Shown here piece by piece: positions 43,044-52,130 of a stretch of DNA of 64,000 nt. Below the pieces are notes generated by a model, which saw nothing but the letters and a program-made list of their open reading frames with translations, was not told the origin of the DNA and made no database searches. Position 1 is the stretch's first letter. Each line of letters begins with the position of its first letter. The translations under genes and the position numbers were made by a program. The DNA is from Isoptericola sediminis (lineage in GTDB: Bacteria > Actinomycetota > Actinomycetes > Actinomycetales > Cellulomonadaceae): contig NZ_JABFAJ010000019.1 of the NCBI RefSeq assembly GCF_013085345.1, positions 124,001 through 188,000 on the forward strand, read 5' to 3'.

Positions 43044-43063
43044 GCAGGTCGCCACCACCCGTC

Positions 43064-43219
43064 GCGAGTCAGCACCGGCTCCCGCGAGTCAGCGCCGCGG
43101 GCGGCGAGTCAGGACGGTTCTCGACGAGTCAGACCGGCGAGGGTGCGGACGCGGGCCTCGGCCGCGGCGTCCTGACTCGGCCCTCGACGTGCTGACTCGC
43201 GAGGAATCGCGCTGACTCG
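43064..43219. repeat. Symmetric array of seven 20-bp units (4 direct, 3 inverted)
   Basis: CGAGTCAG occurs at 43065, 43085, 43105 and 43125, exactly 20 bp apart. Its complement CTGACTCG occurs at 43172, 43192 and 43212, again exactly 20 bp apart. The inner three pairs are all symmetric about position 43152. Units read roughly GCGAGTCAGSRCSS followed by six variable bases. The 40-bp centre holds no unit. It lies between the converging malQ and pepN genes; the regular phasing suggests binding sites for a protein. Confidence 0.85.
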
Positions 43220-43227
43220 CGGTGACG

Positions 43228-43267
43228 GACGCGGGCCCGGCCGGAGCGATCCGGCCGAGCCCGCGTC
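43228..43267. terminator. Terminator next to pepN
   Basis: 18-bp stem (one G-U), arms 43228-43245 and 43250-43267, closed by a GCGA tetraloop of the stable GNRA type. It follows the pepN stop on the minus strand. Confidence 0.8.
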
Positions 43268-43285
43268 CTCCTCCACGGAGGGGTG

Positions 43286-45859
43286 TCAGGAGGCGGCGTC
43301 GACCGCCTGCGCGGCCAGGGCCCGCTCGGTACCGGCGAGCCCCTCGACGACCATGCGGCGCAGCGCCGCCGGTGCGTCGGGGTGCGTCTCGAGCCAGCCG
43401 CGGACGGTGTCCCGCAGCTCGACCGAGGCCAGCGGGGCCGGGTAGAGACCCTCCACGAGCTCCTCGGCGATGTGGTAGCTGCGGCTGTCCCAGATCGGCA
43501 GCAGGGCGTCGACGTAACGCTGCGCGAACGGCTCCAGCACCGCCGGGTCCGTCACGTGCACGAACCCGGAGGCCGTGGCGCGGATGATCGCGTTCGGTGC
43601 GTCCGAGTCGTCGACCACGGAGGCGAAGGCGCGCTCCTTGCCGGCGGTCGTCGGGATCGTCGCACGGGCCCGGGCCGCGGCCTGACGACCGGTCGCGGTG
43701 TCGTCCGCGGCCTGGGCGGTGTCGATCTCCGCCTCGTCGGCGGCGCCGAGCAGCACCAGTCCCTGCAGCAGCTCCCAGCGCAGGTCGGTGTCCACCGACA
43801 GCCCCTCGAGGACGACCGACCCGTCCAGCAGGCCGCGCAGCGGTGCGACGTGGTCCTCGGTGGACCCCAGCGCCGAGAAGTACTTCACGAGCTGCAGCTG
43901 CAGGTCGGAGCCGGGCGAGGCCTTCTGGGCGAGGGCCCACAACGTGTCGCCGACCCGCTGGAGCGTCGCGGCACGCCGCTCCGGCGCCACGTACGTGCGG
44001 GTGGCCAGGCCGAGCTGCGCCAGGGTCGTCCGCACCGTCGTCGACTCGGTCTCGGCGGCGATGTTGCCCAGCACCAGGTCGACGTACGCCGAGGCCGGCG
44101 TCTCGCCGTCGCGCACCGCGTCCCACACCGAGCTCCACACCAGCGAGCGGGCCAGCGGGTCGGCGATCCGCGACAGGTTCTCGACGGCGAAGGTCAACGA
44201 GGCGTCGTCCAGCCGCACCTTGGCGTAGGCCAGGTCGTCGTCGTTGATCAGCACCAGGGCCGGCCGGTCGAGCTCGATGAGCTCGGGCACCTCCGTCCGC
44301 TCGCCGTCGACGTCCACCTGGACCGACCGCGTCCGCACCACGTTCCCGGCGGTGTCGAAGTCGTAGAAGCCGATCCCGAGCCGGTGCGGGCGGATCGTCG
44401 GGTAGTCCTCGTGCGCCGACTGCTCGATGACGAACGAGGTGATGCGGCCGTGCGCGTCCAGCTCGATCGCCGGGCGCAGCGTGTTCACCCCGGCGGTCTC
44501 CAGCCAGGCCTGCGACCACGCGGACAGGTCGCGGCCGCTGGTGGCCTCGAGCTCGACCAGCAGGTCCCGCAGCTCGGTGTTGCCCCAGGCGTGCTTGCGG
44601 AAGTAGGCCGAGACACCCGCGACGAACTCGTCACGGCCGACCCACGCCACGAGCTGCTTGAGCACCGACGCGCCCTTGGCGTAGGTGATGCCGTCGAAGT
44701 TGACCTGGACGTCCTCCAGGTCGTTGATCGGTGCCACGATCGGGTGCGTCGACGGCAGCTGGTCCTGGCGGTAGGCCCAGGTCTTCTCCATGGCGTTGAA
44801 CGTGGTCCACGCCGCCTCCCACTCGGTGGCCTCGGCGGTGGCGAGGGTGGAGGCGTACTCGGCGAACGACTCGTTCAGCCACAGGTCGTTCCACCACTTC
44901 ATGGTGACGAGGTCGCCGAACCACATGTGCGCCAGCTCGTGCAGGATCGTCACGACGCGGCGCTCGCGGATCGCGTCGGTGACCTGGGACCGGAACACGT
45001 AGGACTCGGTGAAGGTGACGCAGCCCGGGTTCTCCATCGCGCCCATGTTGTACTCGGGCACGAACAGCTGGTCGTACTTGTCGAACGGGTAGGCGACGCC
45101 GAACGTCTCCTCGTAGAAGCCGAAGCCCTGCCGGGTGGTCTCCATGATCGCCTCGGCGTCCAGGTGCTCGGAGAGCGAGGCGCGGCAGTAGACGCCGAGC
45201 GGGACCACGCGGCCGTCCGACGACGTCGCCTCGCCGCGCTCGACGGCGTAGGGGCCCGCGACGAGTGCCACGAGGTAGGTGGAGATGCGCGGGGTCGGCC
45301 CGAACTCCCAGCGGGCCGCCTCGACGCCGGTGTCGGTCGCGTGCGTGGCCGGGGTCGGCTCGGGGGTCGGCTGGTTGGCGACGACCTGCCAGCGGGCGGG
45401 TGCGGTCACCGACAGCTGGAAGGGTGCCTTGAGGTCGGGCTGCTCGAAGGTGGCGAACACGCGGCGCGCGTCCGGGACCTCGAACTGGGTGTACAGGTAG
45501 ACCTCGTCGTCGACCGGGTCGACGAACCGGTGCAGGCCTTCGCCGGTGTTCATGTAGGCGCAGTCGGCGACGACGCGCACCTCGTTCTCGGCGGCCAGGC
45601 CGTCGAGGGCGATCCGCGAGTCGGTGAACACCGCGTCGACGTCGAGCGAGCGGCCGTTCAGCACGATCTCGTGCACCCGCGGGGCGACGAGGTCGAGGAA
45701 CGTGCCCGCACCCTCGGTGGCCGAGAACCGGATGACGGTGGTCGACGCGAACGTGTCGGGTCCGGTGGTCAGGTCCAGGTCGATCGCGTAGGACTCGACG
45801 GCGGTGACGACGTCGGCACGTGCGATCGCCTCGGCACGGGTCAGGTTCTCTCCGGGCAC
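43286..45859 (-). CDS. pepN: Aminopeptidase N (M1 family)
   Basis: Zinc aminopeptidase of 857 residues, cytoplasmic, releasing N-terminal residues from peptides. Substrate-binding GAMENPG near 273, zinc site HELAHMWFGD near 306 and the third ligand in WLNESFAEY near 325; the C-terminal ERAP1-like helical domain is present. The frame is open for another 1.27 kb upstream, but GTG 45859 has GGGAG six nt ahead and begins the family N-terminus (MPGENLTRAEAIARADVV). It is divergent from the Pro-rich membrane protein. Confidence 0.95.
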   Translation of the reverse strand: MPGENLTRAEAIARADVVTAVESYAIDLDLTTGPDTFASTTVIRFSATEGAGTFLDLVAPRVHEIVLNGRSLDVDAVFTDSRIALDGLAAENEVRVVADCAYMNTGEGLHRFVDPVDDEVYLYTQFEVPDARRVFATFEQPDLKAPFQLSVTAPARWQVVANQPTPEPTPATHATDTGVEAARWEFGPTPRISTYLVALVAGPYAVERGEATSSDGRVVPLGVYCRASLSEHLDAEAIMETTRQGFGFYEETFGVAYPFDKYDQLFVPEYNMGAMENPGCVTFTESYVFRSQVTDAIRERRVVTILHELAHMWFGDLVTMKWWNDLWLNESFAEYASTLATAEATEWEAAWTTFNAMEKTWAYRQDQLPSTHPIVAPINDLEDVQVNFDGITYAKGASVLKQLVAWVGRDEFVAGVSAYFRKHAWGNTELRDLLVELEATSGRDLSAWSQAWLETAGVNTLRPAIELDAHGRITSFVIEQSAHEDYPTIRPHRLGIGFYDFDTAGNVVRTRSVQVDVDGERTEVPELIELDRPALVLINDDDLAYAKVRLDDASLTFAVENLSRIADPLARSLVWSSVWDAVRDGETPASAYVDLVLGNIAAETESTTVRTTLAQLGLATRTYVAPERRAATLQRVGDTLWALAQKASPGSDLQLQLVKYFSALGSTEDHVAPLRGLLDGSVVLEGLSVDTDLRWELLQGLVLLGAADEAEIDTAQAADDTATGRQAAARARATIPTTAGKERAFASVVDDSDAPNAIIRATASGFVHVTDPAVLEPFAQRYVDALLPIWDSRSYHIAEELVEGLYPAPLASVELRDTVRGWLETHPDAPAALRRMVVEGLAGTERALAAQAVDAAS

Positions 45860-46069
45860 GGGTGCTCCCTCGCATGGTGGTCGTGGCGGCGTGTCGCGAG
45901 GTCGTCGCGGCACGCCGACGATCATGCCACTTCCTGGGTGCCCGACCGAACGGATTCGCGAGGTTTCAGCCGGTGTCCGGGGGAAGGGTTCGACCCCCGA
46001 CACGCGATCGTGACATCCTGCTCGGTGCATGTGACGCGTCGGCACCGACCGGCGCGGGAGGGAGAGCTG

Positions 46070-47110
46070 ATGTCCGGCACGGTGCCGCCACCCCCGCCGC
46101 CCGGCCCTGGTCCCCAGGAGCCCGGTGGCGCGTCCTCGCCCGCCGCGGCGTCCCGACGGGCCTCCGCCGCCCCGGCGGCGCCGCCGTCGTTCGCGCCGCG
46201 CGGCGCCGGTCGGCGGGAGACGACGGCGACACCGGACGAGCAGGCGACCCGTCCGCACGCCCCCGTGCCCCCGGCCCCGGGGGCGTCCTCGCCGTCCACG
46301 GCCTCGCCCGCGTCCCCCTCCCCGCACGCCGCGCAGACGACCGCGTGGAACGCGACCGCCCCCGTGGCGGGTTCGGCTCCCGTGCCCCCGCAGCAGGCCC
46401 CGTCGAGGGTTCCCGCGGGGATGCCTCCGCAGCAGTACGGGTACGGCTACACGCCGCAGCAGTACGCCTACCAGCAGCCGTCGGCCGCACCCGGCGGCAC
46501 CCCGCCGTCCGGGACGACGCAGCAGCCGTCCGTCGGCGGGCGGGGCCGTCGGCTCAGCGCCGGCTGGATCGCGTTCATCGCGCTGGACGCCGTCCTCCTC
46601 GTCGTCGCCCTCGTGTTCGCGGTGGGTGCGCTGGGCGGATCGGACCTCCCCGACACCCAGGCCGAGGGCACCGCGGAGGCCGCCGGCGAGGGCGCTGCGA
46701 ACGGCGACGGCGACGGTCAGGACGGTGCCGAGCAGGACGCCGACTCCGGGCCGGGCGAGCTGGTGACCGAGTTCGCCTCGCCGTCGCGCAACATCACCTG
46801 CGAGGTCTACGCCGACCAGGTCACCTGCGGTCTGGCCGAGCGGGACCAGCAGCCCGTCCCGGTGGAGGACTGCGACGGGACGAGCGGGTACGCCGTCACG
46901 CTGACCGGCGGCGGTGAGGTCTCGCTGCCGTGCCTGGCCAAGGGGGAGAAGCCCAAGAAGGCGCCGAAGAACATGGAGCAGCTGCCCTACGGCGAGTCCC
47001 GCACCGAGGGCGACTTCACCTGCACCAGCGAGACCGACGGCATGTACTGCCAGCACGATCCCAGCGGCAACGGGTTCTCCCTGGCCCGGGCCGGCGTCGG
47101 GACGTTCTGA
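46070..47110 (+). CDS. Pro-rich single-pass membrane protein with DUF6636-like domain
   Basis: Protein of 346 residues. Cytoplasmic N-terminus (1-160) is Pro/Ala/Gln-rich with a YGYGYTPQQYAYQQP tract; one transmembrane helix (about 166-190, WIAFIALDAVLLVVALVFAVGAL); an acidic linker; then a Cys-rich extracytoplasmic domain: FASPSRNITCEVYADQVTCGLAERD ... TCTSETDGMYCQHDPSGNGFSLARAG. The FxSPSxNIxC pattern resembles an actinobacterial secreted domain I believe is DUF6636. Six cysteines could form three disulfides. Strong GGGAGGGAGAG site before the ATG. Function unknown. Confidence 0.82.
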   Translation: MSGTVPPPPPPGPGPQEPGGASSPAAASRRASAAPAAPPSFAPRGAGRRETTATPDEQATRPHAPVPPAPGASSPSTASPASPSPHAAQTTAWNATAPVAGSAPVPPQQAPSRVPAGMPPQQYGYGYTPQQYAYQQPSAAPGGTPPSGTTQQPSVGGRGRRLSAGWIAFIALDAVLLVVALVFAVGALGGSDLPDTQAEGTAEAAGEGAANGDGDGQDGAEQDADSGPGELVTEFASPSRNITCEVYADQVTCGLAERDQQPVPVEDCDGTSGYAVTLTGGGEVSLPCLAKGEKPKKAPKNMEQLPYGESRTEGDFTCTSETDGMYCQHDPSGNGFSLARAGVGTF

Positions 47111-47135
47111 CCGGTAGCTCTCCGGCACGACGACG

Positions 47136-47167
47136 GACGCCCCGGACCCTTGAGGGTCCGGGGCGTC
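47136..47167. terminator. Terminator between the DUF6636-like and M13 peptidase genes
   Basis: Perfect 14-bp stem GACGCCCCGGACCC / GGGTCCGGGGCGTC with loop TTGA between converging genes. Confidence 0.82.
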
Positions 47168-47200
47168 GGTGCGTCCGCCGCGGTGGTCAGCCGGTGGCCG

Positions 47201-49213
47201 TCACCAGATGCTGACGCGCTCCTGCGAGGGCAGGAAGAGCGCGTCGTCGGCCGTGACGTCGAAGGCGCGGTAGAACTCGTCGACGTTGCGCACCACCCCG
47301 TTGCAGCGGAACTCGTTGGGGGAGTGCGGGTCGGTGGCCAGGCGGCGCTCCACCTCGGCGTCGCGGCCCTTGGCCTGCCACACCTGCGCCCAGGACAGGA
47401 ACACCCGCTGCAGGCCCGTGTAGCCGTCGATGACGGGGGCGTCGTCGAGCGAGCCGCCCAGTGCGATCCGGTACGCCTTGATCGCGATGGACAGGCCACC
47501 CAGGTCGCCGATGTTCTCGCCGATGGTCAGCGAGCCGTTGACGGTCGGGCCGTCCTCGCCGAGCTGGGCCGGGCGGAACTGGTCGTACTGGGCGACGAGG
47601 TCCTTCGTGCGCTTCTCGAACTCGGTGCGGTCGGTCTCGGTCCACCAGTCCTCGAGGCGGCCGTCGCCGTCGTACTTCGAACCCTGGTCGTCGAACCCGT
47701 GGCCGATCTCGTGCCCGATGACCGCACCGATGCCGCCGTAGTTCACGGCGTCGTCGGCCTCCGGGTCGAAGAACGGCGGGTGCAGGATCGCGGCGGGGAA
47801 GACGATCTCGTTCATCCCCGGGTTGAAGTAGGCGTTGACGGTCTGCGGCGTCATGAACCACTCGTCGCGGTCCAGCGGCTTGCCGATCTTGCCCAGCTCG
47901 TAGTCCTGCTCGAAGGCGTGGGCCCGACGGACGTTGCCGACGAGGTCGTCAGCGGACAGCTCCAGGCCGCTGTAGTCGCGCCACTTGACCGGGTAGCCGA
48001 CCTTCGGGGTGAACTTCGCCAGCTTGGTCAGCGCACGCTGCTTGGTCTCCTCGGTCATCCAGTCGAGGTTCTCGATCGACTCGCGGTACGCGGCGATGAG
48101 GTGCTCGACCAGGACGTCCATGCGCTCCTTGTGCTCCGGCGGGAAGTGCCGGGCCACGTACTCCTGGCCGACGGCCTCGCCGAGGGCGCCCTGCACGAGG
48201 CTCACGCCACGCTTCCAGCGCTCGCGCACCTGCTCGGCGCCGGAGAGGACCTTGCCGTAGAAGTCGAAGTTCGCCTGGACGATGTCGTCGCTGAGGTACG
48301 GGGCCCGGGCGGTGACCAGATGGTACGCCGCCCAGAGCTGCCAGTCCTGCAGCGGGAGGCTCGACCACAGCTCGGCCAGGCCGGTGACGAACGACGGCTC
48401 GCGCACGACCAGGGCGTCCATCGCCCCGGCGGGGGCGCCGAGCGCGTCGGCCCAGGCCGCCCAGTCGAACCCGGGCGCCGACTCGACCAGGTCGGCGAAG
48501 GACATGGGGTTGTAGGTGAGCGTCGCGTCACGGTCGCGGACGACGTCCCAGTGGTGCGTGGCGAGCCGGGTCTCCAGGGCGACCACGCGCTCGGCGGCCT
48601 CCTGCGGGCTGACGCCCCAGTCGTCGGTGCCGACGCCGGCGATCGCGAGCATCCGCGCCACGTGCGGGGTGTACGCGGCCCGGACCGGCTCGTACTGGTC
48701 CTCGCGGTAGTACGCCTCGTCGGGCAGGCCGAGGCCGCCCTGGACCATGATCGTCACGTACCGCTCGGGGTCCTTGGCGTCGTTGTCCACGCCGAAGGCG
48801 ACGGCCCCGCCGCCCCCGGTGCGCTGCAGGGCGCCCAGGACCCGGGTCAGGCCCTCGCGGTCGGTGGCGTCGCGGACGGCGGCGAGCTCCTGGACGATCG
48901 GGGTCGTGCCGAGCTCCTCGATGCGCTCGGTGTCCATGAAGCCGGCGTACAGCGCGCCTATCTGCTTCTGGGGTCCGGTGGCGGTCCCGGACCGCACGGC
49001 CTCGCCGGCGTCCGTGATGATGTCGCGGACCTGGTCCTCGGCCTGGTCGTGCAGCTCCCGGAACGCGCCGTCCATGGCGCGGTCGGCCGGGATCTCGTGC
49101 GAGGCGAGCCAGCGCCCGTTGACGTGGCGGAACAGGTCGTCCTGGGGCCGGACGTTCTCGTCGAGTGCAGCGGTGTCGATGCCGGACCTCAGCCCGGTCG
49201 CGTCGGTCGTCAT
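47201..49213 (-). CDS. M13-family zinc metallopeptidase (PepO/neprilysin type)
   Basis: Endopeptidase of 670 residues cutting small peptides. NAYFNPGMNEIVFPAAIL (about 461-478, substrate binding), zinc motif HEIGHGFDDQG (about 503), third ligand in GENIGDLGG (about 564) and the C-terminal RVSIW of M13 enzymes. There is no signal peptide, so it is predicted to be cytoplasmic or exported by another route, as for PepO-like family members in other actinobacteria. Start ATG 49213 is divergent from rpiB. Confidence 0.94.
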   Translation of the reverse strand: MTTDATGLRSGIDTAALDENVRPQDDLFRHVNGRWLASHEIPADRAMDGAFRELHDQAEDQVRDIITDAGEAVRSGTATGPQKQIGALYAGFMDTERIEELGTTPIVQELAAVRDATDREGLTRVLGALQRTGGGGAVAFGVDNDAKDPERYVTIMVQGGLGLPDEAYYREDQYEPVRAAYTPHVARMLAIAGVGTDDWGVSPQEAAERVVALETRLATHHWDVVRDRDATLTYNPMSFADLVESAPGFDWAAWADALGAPAGAMDALVVREPSFVTGLAELWSSLPLQDWQLWAAYHLVTARAPYLSDDIVQANFDFYGKVLSGAEQVRERWKRGVSLVQGALGEAVGQEYVARHFPPEHKERMDVLVEHLIAAYRESIENLDWMTEETKQRALTKLAKFTPKVGYPVKWRDYSGLELSADDLVGNVRRAHAFEQDYELGKIGKPLDRDEWFMTPQTVNAYFNPGMNEIVFPAAILHPPFFDPEADDAVNYGGIGAVIGHEIGHGFDDQGSKYDGDGRLEDWWTETDRTEFEKRTKDLVAQYDQFRPAQLGEDGPTVNGSLTIGENIGDLGGLSIAIKAYRIALGGSLDDAPVIDGYTGLQRVFLSWAQVWQAKGRDAEVERRLATDPHSPNEFRCNGVVRNVDEFYRAFDVTADDALFLPSQERVSIW

Positions 49214-49287
49214 GTCGCCACACTACGCGGCCGCCCGGGCGGCGAGACGCGGCGTCCTCCGTGGCCCTCGTCGTGGACAATGGGGCC

Positions 49288-49749
49288 ATGCGTCTGCACA
49301 TCGCCGCCGATCACGCCGGATTCGAGCTCAAGTCCCACCTCGTCGAGCACCTGCGCGCCGCCGGGCACGACGTCGTCGACCACGGGGCACACACCTACGA
49401 CGCGCAGGACGACTACCCCGCGTTCTGCTTCGCGGCCGGTGAGGCCGTCGTCGCCGAGCCGGGGTCGCTCGGCGTCGTCATCGGCGGGTCCGGCAACGGG
49501 GAGCAGATCGCCGCGAACAAGGTGCCGGGCGTGCGCGCGGTGCTCGCCTGGTCGACGGAGACGGCACGTCTGGGCCGACAGCACAACGACGCGAACGTCG
49601 TCGCCGTCGGCGGTCGCATGCACTCCCTCGACGAGGCGACCGGGCTGGTCGAGGCGTTCGTCGCGGAGCCGTTCTCCGGCGACGCCCGCCACCAGCGCCG
49701 GATCGACCAGCTCGCCGCCTACGAGGCCGCCCGGCCGACCGCGTCCTGA
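49288..49749 (+). CDS. rpiB: Ribose-5-phosphate isomerase B, actinobacterial type
   Basis: Interconverts ribose 5-phosphate and ribulose 5-phosphate in the pentose phosphate pathway; 153 residues. HIAADHAGFELK at the N-terminus, GGSGNGEQIAANK (about 67-79), HNDANVVAVGGRMH. The loop has Ser where E. coli RpiB has its catalytic Cys; the mycobacterial enzyme also has Ser and uses a Glu there (GEQ), which is present. ATG 49288 follows GACAAT by 6 nt (leaderless). One base separates it from the glycosylase gene. Confidence 0.93.
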   Translation: MRLHIAADHAGFELKSHLVEHLRAAGHDVVDHGAHTYDAQDDYPAFCFAAGEAVVAEPGSLGVVIGGSGNGEQIAANKVPGVRAVLAWSTETARLGRQHNDANVVAVGGRMHSLDEATGLVEAFVAEPFSGDARHQRRIDQLAAYEAARPTAS

Positions 49750-49750
49750 C

Positions 49751-50749
49751 GTGCCCGAGGGGCACACCGTCCACCGGCTGGCCCGGACGCTCGACGAGCT
49801 CTTCGCCGGGCAGCAGGTCGCCGTCAGCAGCCCGCAGGGGCGGTTCGACGCGGGCGCCGCGCTGCTCGACGGCGTGCCGTTCGCGGGAGCCGAGGCGTGG
49901 GGCAAGCAGCTGTTCTGCCGCTTCGACGCCGGGGCCGGGGACGACCGCTGGCTCCGGGTCCACCTGGGCCTCTACGGCGCCTGGACCTTCGCCGGCGACG
50001 GCAGCGCCGACGTCGTGCACGCCATCGGGGCGCCTCGCCGGCGGATCGGCGAGCGGGACAGCACCCCCGCGGGGCCGCCCGACCGGACGTCCGCGGGGGA
50101 GTGGACCCCGCCCGCGCCCCGCGGCGCCGTCCGGGTGCGGCTGCTGGGTGCGCACGCGGTGGCGGACCTGACCGGCCCGACCGCCTGCGAGGTGCTCACC
50201 GCGGCGGAGAAGGACGACGTCGTGGCGCGTCTGGGGCCGGACCCGATCCGGTCCGACGGCGGCCGGGCGTCCGCCGAGGCCGCCCGCGAGGCGTTCGTCG
50301 CCCGGGTCCGGCGCTCGCGCGTCACGGTCGGCCAGCAGCTCATGGACCAGGCGGTGATCGCCGGCGTCGGCAACATCTACCGGGCCGAGGCGCTCTTCCG
50401 GGCCGGCCTCGACCCGCTGCGGCCGGGCCGCGAGGTCCCGGCGGAGACGCTCACCGCGATCTGGGACGACCTCGTGGTGCTGATGCGCGACGGCGCCGGC
50501 ACCGGGCGGATCGTCACGACGCGTCCCGGGGACCGGGACACCCCGCCCGGCGCGCCCCCGGCGCCCGGGGCGGGAGCGCGGGGGCGGACCCGGCAGAACA
50601 CTGATGACGACCCGGACGCGGTGCCTGCCGAGCAGGCGTTCTACGTCTACCACCGCGACGGGTTGCCGTGCCGGGTCTGCGCGACGCCGGTGCTGCTCAA
50701 GGAGCTGGCGGGGCGCACCCTGTACTGGTGCGGGGTCTGCCAGGCCTGA
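49751..50749 (+). CDS. Endonuclease VIII-like DNA glycosylase (Nei2/Fpg family)
   Basis: Base-excision repair glycosylase/AP lyase for oxidised bases, 332 residues. The N-terminus PEGHTVHRLA gives the catalytic Pro2 and Glu3; H2TH region GQQLMDQAVIAGVGNIYRAEALFRAGLDP; C-terminal zinc finger CRVC...CGVC. PEGHT and overall pattern resemble mycobacterial Nei2 rather than MutM (PELPE). Low-complexity insertions at about 100-122 and 258-285 are unusual. GTG start 1 nt after rpiB, probably co-translated. Confidence 0.92.
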   Translation: MPEGHTVHRLARTLDELFAGQQVAVSSPQGRFDAGAALLDGVPFAGAEAWGKQLFCRFDAGAGDDRWLRVHLGLYGAWTFAGDGSADVVHAIGAPRRRIGERDSTPAGPPDRTSAGEWTPPAPRGAVRVRLLGAHAVADLTGPTACEVLTAAEKDDVVARLGPDPIRSDGGRASAEAAREAFVARVRRSRVTVGQQLMDQAVIAGVGNIYRAEALFRAGLDPLRPGREVPAETLTAIWDDLVVLMRDGAGTGRIVTTRPGDRDTPPGAPPAPGAGARGRTRQNTDDDPDAVPAEQAFYVYHRDGLPCRVCATPVLLKELAGRTLYWCGVCQA

Positions 50750-50758
50750 GCGGCCCGG

Positions 50759-52066
50759 TCAGAACACCCAGGAGCACATCGGCGCGACCGGCCACCCGAA
50801 CGCGGTCGACGCCCGCGCCAGGGACCCGGTGGTCCGCTCCGTGACCAGCCCGGCGGCCGCCAGCGCCGTCAACGCCGTGCCCCCCAGGTAGGCGGCGCCG
50901 AGCTCACGGATGTCCAGGGCCAGGTCGGCGTCCTCGGCAGCGGTCTCCGACGCCGTGCAGGACGCCGGGCCGAAGGCCTCGGCCCGCAGGTGCCAGACGC
51001 CCTCGTTGTCCGGCAGGCGGGTGTCGGTGACGGCCAGGGTGACGTCGAGGTCGGCCGCGTACCGGCGGCCGGCCAGCGCCGTCGGGACGTCGACGACCCG
51101 TACCCACACGTTGTCCGAGACCCGCAGGTCCGCACCGCGACGGTCCACGAGCAGGCTGAGCAGAGGGTCGTCGGGGGCGACGAGGAACGGCTTGGTCTCG
51201 CTCATGAGGTCCAGGTCCACGAGCACGCCCCACAGCGCGCGGGAGGAGGCGGTGTCCAGCGCGACGGCCTCCGCCACGTTCACGGTGCCGCGGGGTCCGG
51301 TCACGTCCCAGTCGAGCTTGCGCCGCAGCAGGGCGTAGCCGCGGGGTTCGCCGTCGCGCTCGACGACGACCAGCCGACGGGACTCGAAGCCCTGGCGGAA
51401 GGCGGCCGGGTCATACCAGCGGTGCGCCTGCAGCTCCGCGGTCTCCGGGCCGGCCCAGCCCGGCCGGTTCAGCCCGAGCCCGCCGACGTCCTGCCCGGCG
51501 GCACGGTGGATGCCGAGCACCAGGTCCCGGTGGCGCTCGGCGTTCGCGTGCTCGATGCGCACGCTGTGCTCGGACGCGCCGGGAACGTCCCGCAGCGCCG
51601 CCCCGCGGGGGAGGGTCACCCGGACGTCGTCGGCGGCCCGCCCGTAGCCGAAGCGTCCGTAGATCGCGTACTCCGCCGCGTACAGCGCCGACAGCGGCTC
51701 CCCGCGCTCGCGGCACCGGGCCAGGTGCAGGTCGATCATCGCCGAGGCGAGACCCCGCCGTCGGTGCTGCGGGTGGACGCCGACCCAGGTCAGCCCGGCG
51801 GTCGGCAGGGTGCCTCCCGGCACCGGGAACTGCGTGAACGGGTAGGAGGCGTGCATCGCCGCCAGCGGGGAGCCGTCCGGGGTGTCCCCGTCGACCTGTA
51901 CGCCGACGGCGCGTTCCCAGGTCAGGGGCGAGGGCATCTTCGCCATCTCCTCGGTCTCGACCGGGACCGGGAAGGCCCACGCGTCGAGGTCGAGCACGTC
52001 GTGGTGGTCGTCGGCGGTGAGCGGCCGGAAGCGGTAGCCGTCCGGGAGGGGGGTGTCCAGGCGCAT
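50759..52066 (-). CDS. Eis-like GNAT acetyltransferase
   Basis: Acetyltransferase of 435 residues with Eis architecture: N-terminal GNAT domain (acetyl-CoA loop VGVHPQHRRRGLASAMI, about 108-124), a second GNAT-like domain, and a C-terminal SCP2-like domain (about 300-435). It ends in Phe, whose carboxylate is catalytic in mycobacterial Eis. Eis proteins acetylate amines including aminoglycosides; the substrate here is unknown. ATG 52066 was chosen because GAGGAT lies 6 nt ahead; a longer frame crosses into the opposing gene. Confidence 0.88.
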   Translation of the reverse strand: MRLDTPLPDGYRFRPLTADDHHDVLDLDAWAFPVPVETEEMAKMPSPLTWERAVGVQVDGDTPDGSPLAAMHASYPFTQFPVPGGTLPTAGLTWVGVHPQHRRRGLASAMIDLHLARCRERGEPLSALYAAEYAIYGRFGYGRAADDVRVTLPRGAALRDVPGASEHSVRIEHANAERHRDLVLGIHRAAGQDVGGLGLNRPGWAGPETAELQAHRWYDPAAFRQGFESRRLVVVERDGEPRGYALLRRKLDWDVTGPRGTVNVAEAVALDTASSRALWGVLVDLDLMSETKPFLVAPDDPLLSLLVDRRGADLRVSDNVWVRVVDVPTALAGRRYAADLDVTLAVTDTRLPDNEGVWHLRAEAFGPASCTASETAAEDADLALDIRELGAAYLGGTALTALAAAGLVTERTTGSLARASTAFGWPVAPMCSWVF

Positions 52067-52130
52067 GGCTCGATCCTCGCCCGACCCTCCGGGGCACGCC
52101 AGGGGATATCCCCACCGGTAGCCTCGCGCC

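Noticed and set aside
43064-43219. The 20-bp array as a CRISPR array
   Set aside because: Repeats are only 8-10 bp conserved, spacers about 12 bp, orientation flips in the middle, and no cas gene is present.
45860-47128. Upstream extension of the pepN frame to 1,280 codons
   Set aside because: The extension is antisense to the Pro-rich membrane protein gene; a good ribosome site and the family N-terminus mark GTG 45859.
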